Of a stretch of 64,000 nucleotides of DNA, positions 9,312-17,924 are shown one piece after another (within the stretch, counting starts at the first letter, position 1; each line of letters starts with the position of its first letter). Where the stretch lies: contig CAVOXR010000015.1 in NCBI GenBank assembly GCA_963700475.1, positions 558,001-622,000 of the forward strand, written 5' to 3'. The notes beneath the pieces were generated by a model. It had not been told where the DNA came from and made no database searches. It was given only the letters and a program-made list of their open reading frames with translations. This DNA comes from Prado023 sp963700475 (lineage in GTDB: Bacteria; Actinomycetota; Actinomycetes; S36-B12; CAIYMF01). The position numbers and the translations under genes were made by a program.

Positions 9312-10024
9312 GTGTGCAACCCGCATTCCGTCTTGGCCCGGCCCGACCAGCGGCCGGATCGGGGATCGTCTCCAGGGGCAGTGGGATTCGTGCAGGGCTG
9401 GCACCCGATCGACGCATAGCCGACCTGGCGCAGCGGGTTGAGCAGGACCCCGTTGAGCTCGGCGTAGGCCGAGACGTCCTCGTCGGTCCACGCTGCCAGG
9501 GGGTTGAGCTTCACCTTCGCGCGCTTGGCGTCCCACCCGATCACCTCGATGTCGGTGCGGGTGGGGGCGTCGACGCGGCGCATGCCGGTGATCCAGGCCG
9601 CGAACGGGGCCAGCCCGCGCTCGAGGGGCTCGACCTTGCGCAGGGCGCAGCAGCGGTCGGGATCGCGGGCGAAGAGGTCCGCGCCCTCGCTGGCGTCCTG
9701 CTCGGCCACGGTCTGCCGCGGCGTCAACGTGATCAGCGTGATCGGCCGGAACGCGTCGTAGGCGGCGGCCGTGCCCAGTGTCTCGGCGAAGTGGTAGCCC
9801 GTGTCGATGAACAACGTGTTCACCTCGGGGATCACGTCGCTGGCCAGGTGCACCAGCACCTCGTCGCCCATGCTCGAGGCCAGCACCAGGTCGTTGCCGA
9901 ACTCGTCGTGGGCCCAGGCCAGGGCGATCCGGGCCTGGTCGTACGGGTCGGCGAAGTGCGCAACGACCGCTGCGCCCTTGGCCACCAGCCTCGGGTCGGC
10001 GGCCCGGATGTCGGTCGTGGTCAT
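9308..10024 (-). CDS. cysH: Adenylylsulfate (APS) reductase, Fe-S type
   Basis: Thioredoxin-dependent reductase turning APS into sulfite plus AMP, 238 aa. The PP-loop-derived nucleotide site is at LASSMGDEVLVHLA, and FIDTGYHFAETL is the conserved block after it. The paired cysteines CC in RCCALRKVEPL and CQPC in GCQPCTNPT mark the [4Fe-4S] form that uses APS rather than PAPS; the C-terminal ECGLH carries the catalytic Cys. The start at 10024 overlaps the stop of the zinc-ribbon gene (ATGA) and the stop overlaps cysD. The absence of an APS kinase in the operon agrees with APS use. Confidence 0.94.
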   Translation of the reverse strand: MTTTDIRAADPRLVAKGAAVVAHFADPYDQARIALAWAHDEFGNDLVLASSMGDEVLVHLASDVIPEVNTLFIDTGYHFAETLGTAAAYDAFRPITLITLTPRQTVAEQDASEGADLFARDPDRCCALRKVEPLERGLAPFAAWITGMRRVDAPTRTDIEVIGWDAKRAKVKLNPLAAWTDEDVSAYAELNGVLLNPLRQVGYASIGCQPCTNPTAPGDDPRSGRWSGRAKTECGLHT

Positions 10025-10323
10025 GGGGTTCCTCCGGTCGGGGTCGGGGCGGCGTCCAACGTGGGCGGCCATGTGGGGGTCGGGGCCTGCATGCCCAGGT
10101 ACTTCACGGAGAACGTGCGGGTGCAGGCCCGGCAGTGCCACGCGCCCGGCGTCGCCCCGAGGGGGCGCAGGTCCTCCTCGGCGCAGTACGGGCAGTGGTA
10201 GGGCACGGCTCGTTCCCCGGTGGGCGCGCCGCCGGGCCTCTGGTGGTCGATTCGGCCGATTGGGTCGACCGAATCGACCACCAGTTCGGTGGGGCGGCTG
10301 GTGGAGCCCGGCTGGACGCTCAT
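10021..10323 (-). CDS. Small zinc-ribbon protein of the sulfur operon, function unknown
   Basis: A small conserved-looking protein of 100 aa placed between sirA and cysH. The core is a four-Cys zinc ribbon: CPYC at 44-47 and CRAC at 64-67, followed by TRTFSVKYLGM. The rest is Pro/Thr-rich. The ATG at 10323 overlaps the sirA stop (ATGA). An alternative GTG at 10206 (VPYHCPYC...) would give a protein of about 61 aa consisting of little more than the ribbon, and would leave a perfect palindrome (10240-10284) in the intercistronic gap. Its position, coupled on both sides to sulfite and APS reductase genes, suggests a role in metal or Fe-S handling for these enzymes, but that is inference. Confidence 0.7.
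   Translation of the reverse strand: MSVQPGSTSRPTELVVDSVDPIGRIDHQRPGGAPTGERAVPYHCPYCAEEDLRPLGATPGAWHCRACTRTFSVKYLGMQAPTPTWPPTLDAAPTPTGGTP
10240..10284. repeat. Perfect 16-bp inverted repeat in the 5' part of the zinc-ribbon gene
   Basis: Arms 10240-10255 (ctggtggtcgattcgg) and 10269-10284 (ccgaatcgaccaccag) are exact reverse complements with a 13-nt spacer. In mRNA this would form a very stable hairpin between the sirA stop and the alternative start at 10206. It falls in residues 14-28 if the long start is used. Confidence 0.85.
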
Positions 10324-12002
10324 CGGAGGGCCTCCTCGTCGGCGCGGACGACCCACTCGGCGAACTGCTCCCCGTCGGTGCGCTGCTCGAGGTAGCGCCC
10401 GGTGAGGCGGTCCACGAACTCGGGGAGCTCGGCGGAGGTCACCTTCAGCGCCCGCAGCTTGCGCCCGAATCCGGCGGCGTGGCCCAGGGATCCGCCGAGG
10501 TGCACCTGGAAGCCCTCGACCGGCGTCCCGTCGGCGTCGGGGACGAGCATTCCCTTGAGCCCGATGTCAGCCACCTGGAATCGGGCGCACGAGTTGGGGC
10601 AGCCATTGACGTGCACGGCCAGGGGTACGTCCAGATCGGGGCGCCGTGCCTCGATCTCCTCGATCAGGACGCGGGCGGTGTCCTTGGTGTTGACGATCGC
10701 CAGCTTGCAGAACTCGATGCCGGTGCAGGCCATCGTGGAGCGGCGGATCTCGTGCGGATGGACCTGCAGGCCCACCACGCCGAGCGCCCCGGCGAGGGCC
10801 TCGGCACGTTCGGGTGCCACATCGAGGATCACCAGCTTCTGCTGGGCAGTCAGCCGGATCCGCCCTGAGCCGTACCTGGCTGCCAGGTCGGCCAGCCTCG
10901 CGAGCGTCTCGCCGTTGATCCGGCCCACGGTCGGCGCCGCTCCCACGTAGACCCGGCCGTCACGCTGCGGGTGGATCCCGACGTGGTCGCGCGCCCCGGC
11001 GGGCACGGGGTCCGGCGCCGGGCCGTCGAGAAGAGGCCGCTTGAGGTACTCGGTCTCCAGCACCTCGCGGAAGCGCGCCGCGCCCCAATCGGCGACCAGG
11101 AACTTCAGGCGCGCCCGGTTGCGCAGCCGCCGGTACCCGTAGTCGCGGAAGATCTCGAGGATCCCGCCCCACACCTCGGGGACCTCGTCGAGCGGCACCC
11201 ACGCGCCCAGGCGCTGGGCGAGCATCGGGTTGGTCGACAGCCCGCCACCGACCCACACGTCGAACCCCGGACCGTGCTCCGGGTGGACCACCCCGACGAA
11301 CGACACGTCGTTGATCTCGTGCGCGACATCGTGGCGGGGTGAACCGGAGACGGCGGACTTGAACTTGCGCGGCAGGTTCGCGTACTCGGGGTCGCCGACG
11401 TAGCGGGCGACGATCGCCTCGATCGCCGGGGTCCCGTCGATGATCTCGTCGGCGGCCACGCCCGCGACCGGCGAGCCCAGCACCACGCGGGGGGTGTCGC
11501 CGCAGGCTTCGGTGCTGCTGAGGCCCACGGCCTCGAGGCGTCGCCAGATCTCGGGGACGTCCTCGATCCGGATCCAGTGCAGCTGGATGTTCTGGCGGTC
11601 GGTGATGTCAGCGGTGCCACGGGCGAACTCGGTGGAGATCCCGGCGATCGTGCGGGCCTGCTCACTGGTCAGGGCGCCGCCGTCGGAGCGGATCCGCAGC
11701 ATGAAGAACTCGTCGTCGAGCTCCTCGGGCGGCAGGCTGGCGGTCCGCCCACCGTCGATGCCCGGACGGCGCTGCGTGTAGAGGCCCCACCAGCGCATGC
11801 GGCCGCGAAGGTCGTCGGGCGGGATGCTCGCGAACCCCTCGCGGGAGTAGATGGTCTCGATGCGCTCGCGCACGTTCAGGCCGTTGTCTGCGACCTTGAA
11901 CTCCTCGTTGGCGTTCAGCGGCGTCGTCGAGCCCAGGGCCCATTGGCCCTCATCACGCGGCGCCCGGGAGGCCCGGGCGGGGGAGGTGGGTGTCTCGGTC
12001 AT
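10320..12002 (-). CDS. sirA: Ferredoxin-dependent sulfite reductase (SirA/NirA family)
   Basis: Siroheme and [4Fe-4S] enzyme reducing sulfite to sulfide with ferredoxin, 560 aa. The cluster ligands are visible as C-x5-C in MACTGIEFCKLA and C-x3-C in NGCPNSCARF. The RWWGLYTQRRPG Tyr and the Cys of STEACGDTPR correspond to the Tyr-Cys crosslinked pair known in the M. tuberculosis enzyme. That enzyme family includes both nitrite and sulfite reductases; the neighbouring cysH, cysD, cysN and siroheme genes decide for sulfite. The ATG at 12002 is preceded by a purine-rich stretch (CCCCGGAGAACGCTC). It is the first structural gene of the operon, 104 nt after a Cys-rich leader peptide. Confidence 0.93.
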   Translation of the reverse strand: MTETPTSPARASRAPRDEGQWALGSTTPLNANEEFKVADNGLNVRERIETIYSREGFASIPPDDLRGRMRWWGLYTQRRPGIDGGRTASLPPEELDDEFFMLRIRSDGGALTSEQARTIAGISTEFARGTADITDRQNIQLHWIRIEDVPEIWRRLEAVGLSSTEACGDTPRVVLGSPVAGVAADEIIDGTPAIEAIVARYVGDPEYANLPRKFKSAVSGSPRHDVAHEINDVSFVGVVHPEHGPGFDVWVGGGLSTNPMLAQRLGAWVPLDEVPEVWGGILEIFRDYGYRRLRNRARLKFLVADWGAARFREVLETEYLKRPLLDGPAPDPVPAGARDHVGIHPQRDGRVYVGAAPTVGRINGETLARLADLAARYGSGRIRLTAQQKLVILDVAPERAEALAGALGVVGLQVHPHEIRRSTMACTGIEFCKLAIVNTKDTARVLIEEIEARRPDLDVPLAVHVNGCPNSCARFQVADIGLKGMLVPDADGTPVEGFQVHLGGSLGHAAGFGRKLRALKVTSAELPEFVDRLTGRYLEQRTDGEQFAEWVVRADEEALR

Positions 12003-12106
12003 GAGCGTTCTCCGGGGTTCGGAGGACGCATACGCTCAAGCCGGGCGCGGGATCATGGGGTGTCCGGCGCCTGGTCGACCGCAGCGTCCGGAAGGAAACT
12101 GCAGGA

Positions 12107-12196
12107 TCAGGCGCAACACATGCTGGAGCACATACGGCACAGGTCGACGTGACGGCGCACCACAAGGGTGTCCGTCGCGTGCCCGGCCGTCGTCAT
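12107..12196 (-). CDS. Cysteine-rich leader peptide of the sulfur assimilation operon
   Basis: A 29-codon open frame on the minus strand, ending in TGA at 12107-12109, 104 nt before the sirA start. The C-terminal half reads RRHVDLCRMCSSMCCA, with four cysteines (20, 23, 27, 28) in the last ten residues. Actinobacteria are known to carry short Cys-rich upstream frames before sulfur genes that act as cysteine-responsive attenuators, and peptides of the RRHVDL-R type are annotated elsewhere as putative leader peptides. ATG at 12196 is the longest start; GTGs at 12163 and 12160 would give a peptide of about 17-18 aa. After the stop, TCCGG (starting about 12092) and CCGGA can pair in a hairpin. 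Stalling at the Cys codons when cysteine is scarce would change sirA expression; that mechanism is inference. Confidence 0.75.
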   Translation of the reverse strand: MTTAGHATDTLVVRRHVDLCRMCSSMCCA

Positions 12197-12382
12197 GACG
12201 CAGAGGCTGCCCTAACTTCGGCGATCTGTCCACTTCCGTTCGGATCGTGAGACGTGGCGTGTCGCACCGCTGAACGCCGGATGGCCGATCCGATGGGCGT
12301 TCCCGCCCCGCGAGTCCTGCCCGGTGGGGTTCTCGCGCGTCACGCGTGTGCGCCACCCGCCGTGGTCGGTAGCCTGTGCGCC

Positions 12383-13300
12383 ATGTCGCGCCCGATCCGC
12401 TTCGTGCTCGATCGCGCCGACTCGTACCAGGGCGTGCAGGCCCAGTTGCTCGACCTGATCGATCCGCACCTGCCCGACGCCAAGCCGGAGCGCGGCGACT
12501 ACCGGCCGGGGGCGCTGAACTTCTGCCTGTTCATCCGCCCCAAGGCTGACGTGGTGATGAGCCACGGGGTCGCGGACAAGAACTACCTGTGGTCCTCCGA
12601 CGGCCAGGGCAAGCGGCTGGCCAACCAGCGCCAGCACCTGCTCGTACCGGGGGAGTGGCTCAAGCGGCGCTTGCTGGAGTCACCGGCGATCAAGCTCGGC
12701 GAGGACCGGATCCACGTCGTCGGCTGGCCCCGCCTCGACGACCTGATCGGCCAGGTGCCGCCGCCGGCTCGCCGGCTGATCGGAGAGCCCAAGCCGCGCG
12801 TGCTGTGGGCTCCGACGCACAACCGGCGCAAGCGCGGGGAGACGGGTCGGTCCACCTCGAGCTTCCCTGGGTTCGAGAACTACCTGCGCGCGCTGTCGAA
12901 GTTCGCGTGGATCGACGTGTCGGTGCACCCGCGAAACCGGACCGACCACACACCGACCGGGGCCTCGATGCCGCGTGCCGACATCGTGGTCGCCGACTTC
13001 GGGACGACCGTGTACGAGGCGTGGGCCCTGGGCAAGCCGGTGATCTTCCCGCGATGGCTGCTCGCCGACCGGATCGCCGAGCACATGCCCGGAAGTGCCG
13101 AGTCCTACATCTTCGCCGAGCGCATCGGCTACCACCCCGAGTCCTTCGACGAGATGGTCGACATGATCCGGGCGCGGCCGGTCATCACACCCGACGTGAC
13201 GGCGTTCATGGACGACTACCTGGCTCCGGAGTACTTCGGTCGCAGCGGTGCGAGGGTGGCCGAGGTGCTCACCGGGATCGCCGCTCGCGGCGAGCACTGA
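12383..13300 (+). CDS. CDP-glycerol glycerophosphotransferase-like (GT-B fold) protein
   Basis: A protein of 305 aa that resembles the C-terminal half of the CDP-glycerol:polyol-phosphate transferases (TagB/TagF family). Visible blocks are RVLWAPTHNRRKRG, the DVSVHPRNR segment, and ADIVVADFGTTVYEAWALGKPVIFP, which matches the family donor-site motif (D-S/G-S/T-x-x-x-E followed by KP). There are no transmembrane segments. The ATG at 12383 begins MSRPIRFVLDRADSY; the frame is open upstream but not protein-like. It stands alone between the divergent sulfur operon and the convergent PPK2 gene. A role in cell-wall or surface polymer synthesis is likely, but the exact substrate is unknown and a UDP-GlcNAc 2-epimerase-like fold is an alternative. 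Confidence 0.6.
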   Translation: MSRPIRFVLDRADSYQGVQAQLLDLIDPHLPDAKPERGDYRPGALNFCLFIRPKADVVMSHGVADKNYLWSSDGQGKRLANQRQHLLVPGEWLKRRLLESPAIKLGEDRIHVVGWPRLDDLIGQVPPPARRLIGEPKPRVLWAPTHNRRKRGETGRSTSSFPGFENYLRALSKFAWIDVSVHPRNRTDHTPTGASMPRADIVVADFGTTVYEAWALGKPVIFPRWLLADRIAEHMPGSAESYIFAERIGYHPESFDEMVDMIRARPVITPDVTAFMDDYLAPEYFGRSGARVAEVLTGIAARGEH

Positions 13301-13345
13301 GCCGGCTGCCGCAAGGCAGGTCGGTCCGGGGCCGCGCCTCGCGGC

Positions 13346-14830
13346 TCACGGCAGTGTTCGCAGTGCCTTCCTCAGCCCGGTGCGCACGTGGTCCAGCACC
13401 TCGAGGCGCGCAGTGAGCTTGTCGTTGGCGGGGATGATGTGCCACGGCGAATCGCTGGACGACGTGCGGACCACCATCTGGTCGACGGCCTGCACGTACT
13501 CGTCCCACCGCTCGCGGTTGCGGTAGTCCTCCTCGGTGATCTTGTGGGCCTTCTCGGGGGTGTTCTCCCGAGCCTGGAATCGGGCCAGCTGCTCCTCGGC
13601 GGAGATGTGCAACCAGAACTTCGCCACGTAGAAGCCGCGTTCGACGAGCTGGTCCTCGAAGTCGTTGATCTCGTCGTAGGCGCGCTGCCATTCGGCGGGG
13701 GTCGCGAAGCCCTCGATCCGCTCGACGAGCACCCGGCCGTACCAGGTGCGGTCGTAGATGACGAACTTCCCGGCGGGGGGCAGGTCGCGCCAGAAGCGCC
13801 ACAGGTAGTGGTACTTGCGCTCCTCCTCGGTCGGTGCCGCCGTGGAGATCACGCGGTAGTCGCCGGCCTCGAGCGCCTGGGTGATCCGGCGGATCGCCCC
13901 GCCCTTGCCCGCGGCGTCCCAGCCCTCGAAGGCCAGGACGGTCGACATGCCTCGGTCGCGGGCCTGACGGGCCAGGCCGTGCACCTCGCGCTGGAGCTTG
14001 TTGAGCTCCTTGTCGTAGGTGGCCTTGTCGGTGGTGCGGGTGAGGTCCACCGTGTCGAGCACCGTGGCCTGGCGCTCACCGGGGGAGAACAGCTGCTCGC
14101 TGACCGACACCCCCGCAGGGGTCCCCTCGGTCATCCGCGCGGTGATGGCGTTGAGGATCGTGCGGGCCACGGCGACATCCCGGTATCGCGCGTCGGTCGC
14201 CTCGACGACCGACCACGGGGCACCGGCCACGGACGTGCGCCGCAGCAGCTTCTCCAGCTTGTTCCCGCTCTCCTCGAGCAGGTCCAGCATCGCCCAGTCG
14301 CGCTGGTCGATCCGCCAGCCCTCGTCGCGGTCGCCCTCGGCCTTCTTCATCCGCTTGCGCTGCTTCTTCGCCGGCGTGTGCAGGAACACCTTGATGATCA
14401 GCGTCCCGTCGGCGACCAGCGCCTCCTGCATCGCCTCGAGGTGGTCGATCGCGCGTTCGTAGTCCTCATCGGGCAGCTCGCCGGCGAGGTTCTCGTGCAG
14501 CAGCCGCATGATCCCGCCGGCCATCAGGGCGATGCGGCCCTTGGCCGGCATGTCGCGCCACACGCGCCAGTACCGCGGACGCATCGACTCCTCGGAGGTC
14601 AGCGGCCCCATCACGTGGGTCTGGATGAACCGCGCGTCCATCCACTCGTTGATCCGGTTCACGACCTCGTTGCCCGCGATCCGGTCGTCGCCGGCCACGA
14701 AGATGAGCACCCCGAAGTCCGCGCTCTTCAGGTCGTACTGGGCGTTGACCAGGTCGACCCGCAGCTGCGGCTCGACGGCCTTGAACTCCTCCTTGGACAG
14801 CTTGTTGCCGACCTCAGACGCCTCAAGCAT
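13346..14830 (-). CDS. Polyphosphate kinase 2 family, two-domain (polyphosphate:AMP phosphotransferase type)
   Basis: Cytoplasmic PPK2 of 494 aa with two tandem PPK2 domains, the architecture of the polyphosphate:AMP phosphotransferases (class II). The C-terminal domain is intact: Walker A LAFEGWDAAGKGGAIRRI, the block TEEERKYHYLWRFWRDLP, the Walker B-like YDRTWYGRVLVERIEG and ENTPEKAHKITEEDYRNR. In the N-terminal domain the equivalent P-loop has become IFVAGDDRIAGNEVVNRI, lacking the GKGG, so only the second domain should be catalytic, as is known for this class. It would raise ADP from AMP using polyphosphate. It is convergent with the glycosyltransferase-like gene. Confidence 0.88.
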   Translation of the reverse strand: MLEASEVGNKLSKEEFKAVEPQLRVDLVNAQYDLKSADFGVLIFVAGDDRIAGNEVVNRINEWMDARFIQTHVMGPLTSEESMRPRYWRVWRDMPAKGRIALMAGGIMRLLHENLAGELPDEDYERAIDHLEAMQEALVADGTLIIKVFLHTPAKKQRKRMKKAEGDRDEGWRIDQRDWAMLDLLEESGNKLEKLLRRTSVAGAPWSVVEATDARYRDVAVARTILNAITARMTEGTPAGVSVSEQLFSPGERQATVLDTVDLTRTTDKATYDKELNKLQREVHGLARQARDRGMSTVLAFEGWDAAGKGGAIRRITQALEAGDYRVISTAAPTEEERKYHYLWRFWRDLPPAGKFVIYDRTWYGRVLVERIEGFATPAEWQRAYDEINDFEDQLVERGFYVAKFWLHISAEEQLARFQARENTPEKAHKITEEDYRNRERWDEYVQAVDQMVVRTSSSDSPWHIIPANDKLTARLEVLDHVRTGLRKALRTLP

Positions 14831-14933
14831 GGGCGGACCTCCCGGGTTGTGGGTACCTGCGCCGACCGTACCCCGCAGGTTGCGGGTGACGCGGGCTGAC
14901 GGCGTGGCTGGCTGCCGTCGTCAGGTCCGTCGA

Positions 14934-16634
14934 TCAGGCGTGGTCGGGGTCATCGTGGTTGGCCTCGTGGCCGGCCACGGCGGTCGGCAGCGTCGGGTAG
15001 ACGTTCTCCTCACCGATCAGCTCGAGGATCCCTGCTCGCCCGAGCAGCTCGGCCAGCTCGACATGGACTCGCGCCAGTGCCACCGAGATGCCGGCGCGCT
15101 GCAGCTCGCGCACCAGCGCATCGAGTGCCTCCACCGCCGTCGAGTCCGCGTCGACGTTGGCCTCGCAGTTGAGCAGCACGGTGCGGACCTCGAGACCCTC
15201 CTCCTGCTGCTCCCGTACGGCGTTGAGGACTCGGATGCGGAAGTCCTCGGCGTTGGCGAAGAAGAGGGGGGAGTCATACCGGAAGACCAGCAAACCCTCG
15301 ATCTGGGTGGCGGCCGGGTACTCACCGATGTCGTGCATGCCGGCCAGGTCGGGGACCCGGCCCAGGATCGCCGCATGTGGCCGAGCGACCCGCGCCAAGA
15401 CGACCACCGCAGACAGGGCGATTGCGAACCCGATGCCGGCCAGCAGGTTCAGGGTGAGCACGGCGATCGCGGTGGCGATGCCGAGCCAGAACTCGCTCCG
15501 TCGGAAGTTCCAGAGCCACCGGAACTCCGCGATGTCCACGATCTTGAATGCGGCGAAGACTACGAGGCCTCCCAGGGCCGCCATCGGGAAGTTCGCCAGG
15601 ATCGGCCCTGCGAAGAGCAGCACGACCACGACAGCTGCGGCGGTGACCCAGCCGTAGGCCGGCGTGCGCGCCCCCGACACCTTGGCCAGGGCTGTGCGGC
15701 TGCTGCTGCTGGAGACCGGGAACCCGGAGGTGAGGCTCGCCCCGATGTTGGACATCCCGAGGACCAGCAGCTCGGCGTCGGCATCGAGCTCCTCGCCGTC
15801 GTCGGCGAATGCCCGTCCATCGAGTGCGTTGTCGGCGAAAGCGACGACAGCGATGCCGACGGCAGGCCCGAGGATCTGGGGCAGCAGGTAGAGGTCCGTG
15901 GGTAGCGAGAGGGGCGGGAGGCCCTGTGGGATGGTGCCCACGACTTTGACCCCCTGCTCCTCCAGGCCGAGTGCTGTCGTGAGCACGGTTGCGCCGAGGA
16001 CCGCGAGTAACGGCCAGGGCAGGCGAGGGGCGAACCGGGTCCCGACGAACAACGTGACGATGACAGCGAGACTGATGGCGACCGTCGCGCCATTGGTCGA
16101 ATCGACATGCTGCAGGGCGGAGACGATCTGCGCGATCGGCTCGGTCCCGTCGACCTGCACCCCGAGGAGCTTGCCGAGCTGGCCGGCCACCATGATCACG
16201 GCCACGCCAGCGAGGTAGCCGATGAGCACGGGGCGACTGAGGAGCTGCGCGACGAATCCCACTCGCAGCAGGCCCGCGGCCAGGGCCAGCACGCCCACGA
16301 CCAAGGCGCACATGCCCGCCATGGCGGCATACGTGGAGGCGTCACCGATGGCCAGGGGGGCGAGGGCAGCCGCGGTGAGGATCGAGGTCGTGGACTCGGG
16401 ACCGACGCTGAGGAGCCGCGATGTGCCCGCAACCACGTAGATCGTGAGCGGCGCCAGGCACGCCCAGAGGCCTACAACGGGGTCCAGCCCGGCCAGGGTC
16501 GCATAGGCCATGACCTGAGGGATCAGGTAGGCCGCAACGCCCAGGCCGGCGAAGACATCCGGCCTGATGCAGGAGCGATCGAACTGCTTCAGGCGCAGCA
16601 GGTTGTACTGCGTGGGACGTCCTGTTGGGGCCAC
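14934..16634 (-). CDS. SulP-family anion permease with STAS domain
   Basis: Multi-pass membrane transporter of 566 aa. The SulP signature region follows the first membrane segments (PQVMAYATLAGLDPVVGLWA), and the core contains VGPESTTSILTAAALAPLA and the NALDGRAFADDGEELDADAEL and SGFPVSSSSSRTALA blocks of the family. The last 120 residues form a cytoplasmic STAS domain (PLFFANAEDFRIRVL ... NCEANVDADSTAVEALDAL). It begins with a GTG at 16634, 53 bp from the divergent membrane-protein gene. SulP proteins carry sulfate, bicarbonate or other anions; with no sulfate ABC transporter in view and the sulfate assimilation operon a few kb away, sulfate is plausible but unproven. Confidence 0.88.
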   Translation of the reverse strand: MAPTGRPTQYNLLRLKQFDRSCIRPDVFAGLGVAAYLIPQVMAYATLAGLDPVVGLWACLAPLTIYVVAGTSRLLSVGPESTTSILTAAALAPLAIGDASTYAAMAGMCALVVGVLALAAGLLRVGFVAQLLSRPVLIGYLAGVAVIMVAGQLGKLLGVQVDGTEPIAQIVSALQHVDSTNGATVAISLAVIVTLFVGTRFAPRLPWPLLAVLGATVLTTALGLEEQGVKVVGTIPQGLPPLSLPTDLYLLPQILGPAVGIAVVAFADNALDGRAFADDGEELDADAELLVLGMSNIGASLTSGFPVSSSSSRTALAKVSGARTPAYGWVTAAAVVVVLLFAGPILANFPMAALGGLVVFAAFKIVDIAEFRWLWNFRRSEFWLGIATAIAVLTLNLLAGIGFAIALSAVVVLARVARPHAAILGRVPDLAGMHDIGEYPAATQIEGLLVFRYDSPLFFANAEDFRIRVLNAVREQQEEGLEVRTVLLNCEANVDADSTAVEALDALVRELQRAGISVALARVHVELAELLGRAGILELIGEENVYPTLPTAVAGHEANHDDPDHA

Positions 16635-16687
16635 GCACCACAGTGTGCTGCCGCGGGCCGGTCGGATGCGGCTCTACGCTGGGCGAC

Positions 16688-17857
16688 ATGCGGGGATTCC
16701 GAGGTCGGGGAGGGGATGCTGAGGAACACGATGCCCCGGTGTCGGCGCCGTCCTCGTCGGTGGCGGTGGGCGCGGAACAGGACTCGGCGACCGTCGTGAT
16801 CGACCGATCAGGCGCGGGCAGCGGGTCGGCGACAGGTCCTTACGGCTCGTCGTCGGCGGGCGGTCCGGGCATCGACTACAACCACACGGACGTCCTCGAC
16901 CCCCAGGTGGCTGCCGCACTGGCGGATCCCGGCGCCTCGACGCAGGTGCTCTCACGCGGGCCGATGATCGGCGCGGCCGGCTCCGCGGGGATCGAGCAGG
17001 CGGGAGACGCGTCCGAAGCGCCTGCGGCCTCGGCAGCACCGGTCCCGTTGGTCAGCCGCCGGGTCGCGGCCGAGATCGGGATGTACACCGGTGCAGCCCT
17101 CGTGCTCGTCTCGATCAGTGGCGTGGTCGTGCGTGGCTGGGCCGCTTGGGAGCCCGGGCTGCGCTGGGCCTTGGGCGGCCTCACGACGGTGGCGCTCGTT
17201 GCCGCCGGGTTGTTCGTGCGCCTGCCCTGGAGCAGGGCGGTCAGCGACGAGCGGCGCCGAGCGGTCTCGGCGTTGCTGACCACCGGGGTCGCGGTGGCCA
17301 CGATCGGCGTGGGTGTCGCGGTCGGGTCCGGGCAGGGTGCCTTGTCGGCCGGTCCCGGCAACGCGACGCGCGCGGGGGGCGTGGTACTGGCGATGCTCGT
17401 CGTCAACCTTGTCGCCCGGACGCCCGTGTCCGAGAGTGGGCTGCTCGGCGCCCTCGTATGGGCGACCTGGGTCGTGGTGCCACCCGGTCCGGGGACGTGG
17501 GTCTTCCTGATGGCCCTGGGTGCGGTGTGGGCAGGCCTCGGGATGCGGTGGGCCCGGGGACGCCGGACAGCCATGGTGCTCGGTGCGGCGCTGGCCCTGG
17601 TCGCTTCTGTCGGGATGGCCGCCGGTCCGTGGGCGTGGCCGACCCGGGCGGGGCAGGCGGCGGTTGCAGTCGTGGGACTCGGCGCGTTCCTGCGCGGCAG
17701 GGCCAACTACTGGCTGGCGCTGGGAGCAGGGGCGGCGACCGCCCTGGCAGCGTCCGTCGCGGGCGACGTCGTCGGACCGGCCCTTGCGCTGCTCCTCGGC
17801 GGAGTGGCGACGATGGTCGTCTCGTGGATCGCACTGCGCAGCGCCCGCCGCGAATAG
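16688..17857 (+). CDS. Multi-pass membrane protein of unknown function
   Basis: A 389-aa protein I do not recognise. About 130 N-terminal residues are polar and low in complexity (Ser, Gly, Ala, Asp rich), with no membrane segment. From about residue 140 there are roughly eight to ten hydrophobic helices separated by very short loops (for example MYTGAALVLVSISGVVVRGW and LTTVALVAAGLFVRLPWSRA), ending in SARRE. The layout resembles DUF2157-type membrane proteins, but I see no diagnostic motif. The ATG at 16688 follows a GGGCGAC spacer; it is divergent from the SulP gene and convergent with the cold-shock gene. Confidence 0.65.
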   Translation: MRGFRGRGGDAEEHDAPVSAPSSSVAVGAEQDSATVVIDRSGAGSGSATGPYGSSSAGGPGIDYNHTDVLDPQVAAALADPGASTQVLSRGPMIGAAGSAGIEQAGDASEAPAASAAPVPLVSRRVAAEIGMYTGAALVLVSISGVVVRGWAAWEPGLRWALGGLTTVALVAAGLFVRLPWSRAVSDERRRAVSALLTTGVAVATIGVGVAVGSGQGALSAGPGNATRAGGVVLAMLVVNLVARTPVSESGLLGALVWATWVVVPPGPGTWVFLMALGAVWAGLGMRWARGRRTAMVLGAALALVASVGMAAGPWAWPTRAGQAAVAVVGLGAFLRGRANYWLALGAGAATALAASVAGDVVGPALALLLGGVATMVVSWIALRSARRE

Positions 17858-17924
17858 TCAGCGGGATGCACGAAGGGCCCCGGTCCGGAGAGGATCGAGG
17901 CCCATCGCGAAGGTCAGTGCGCTG

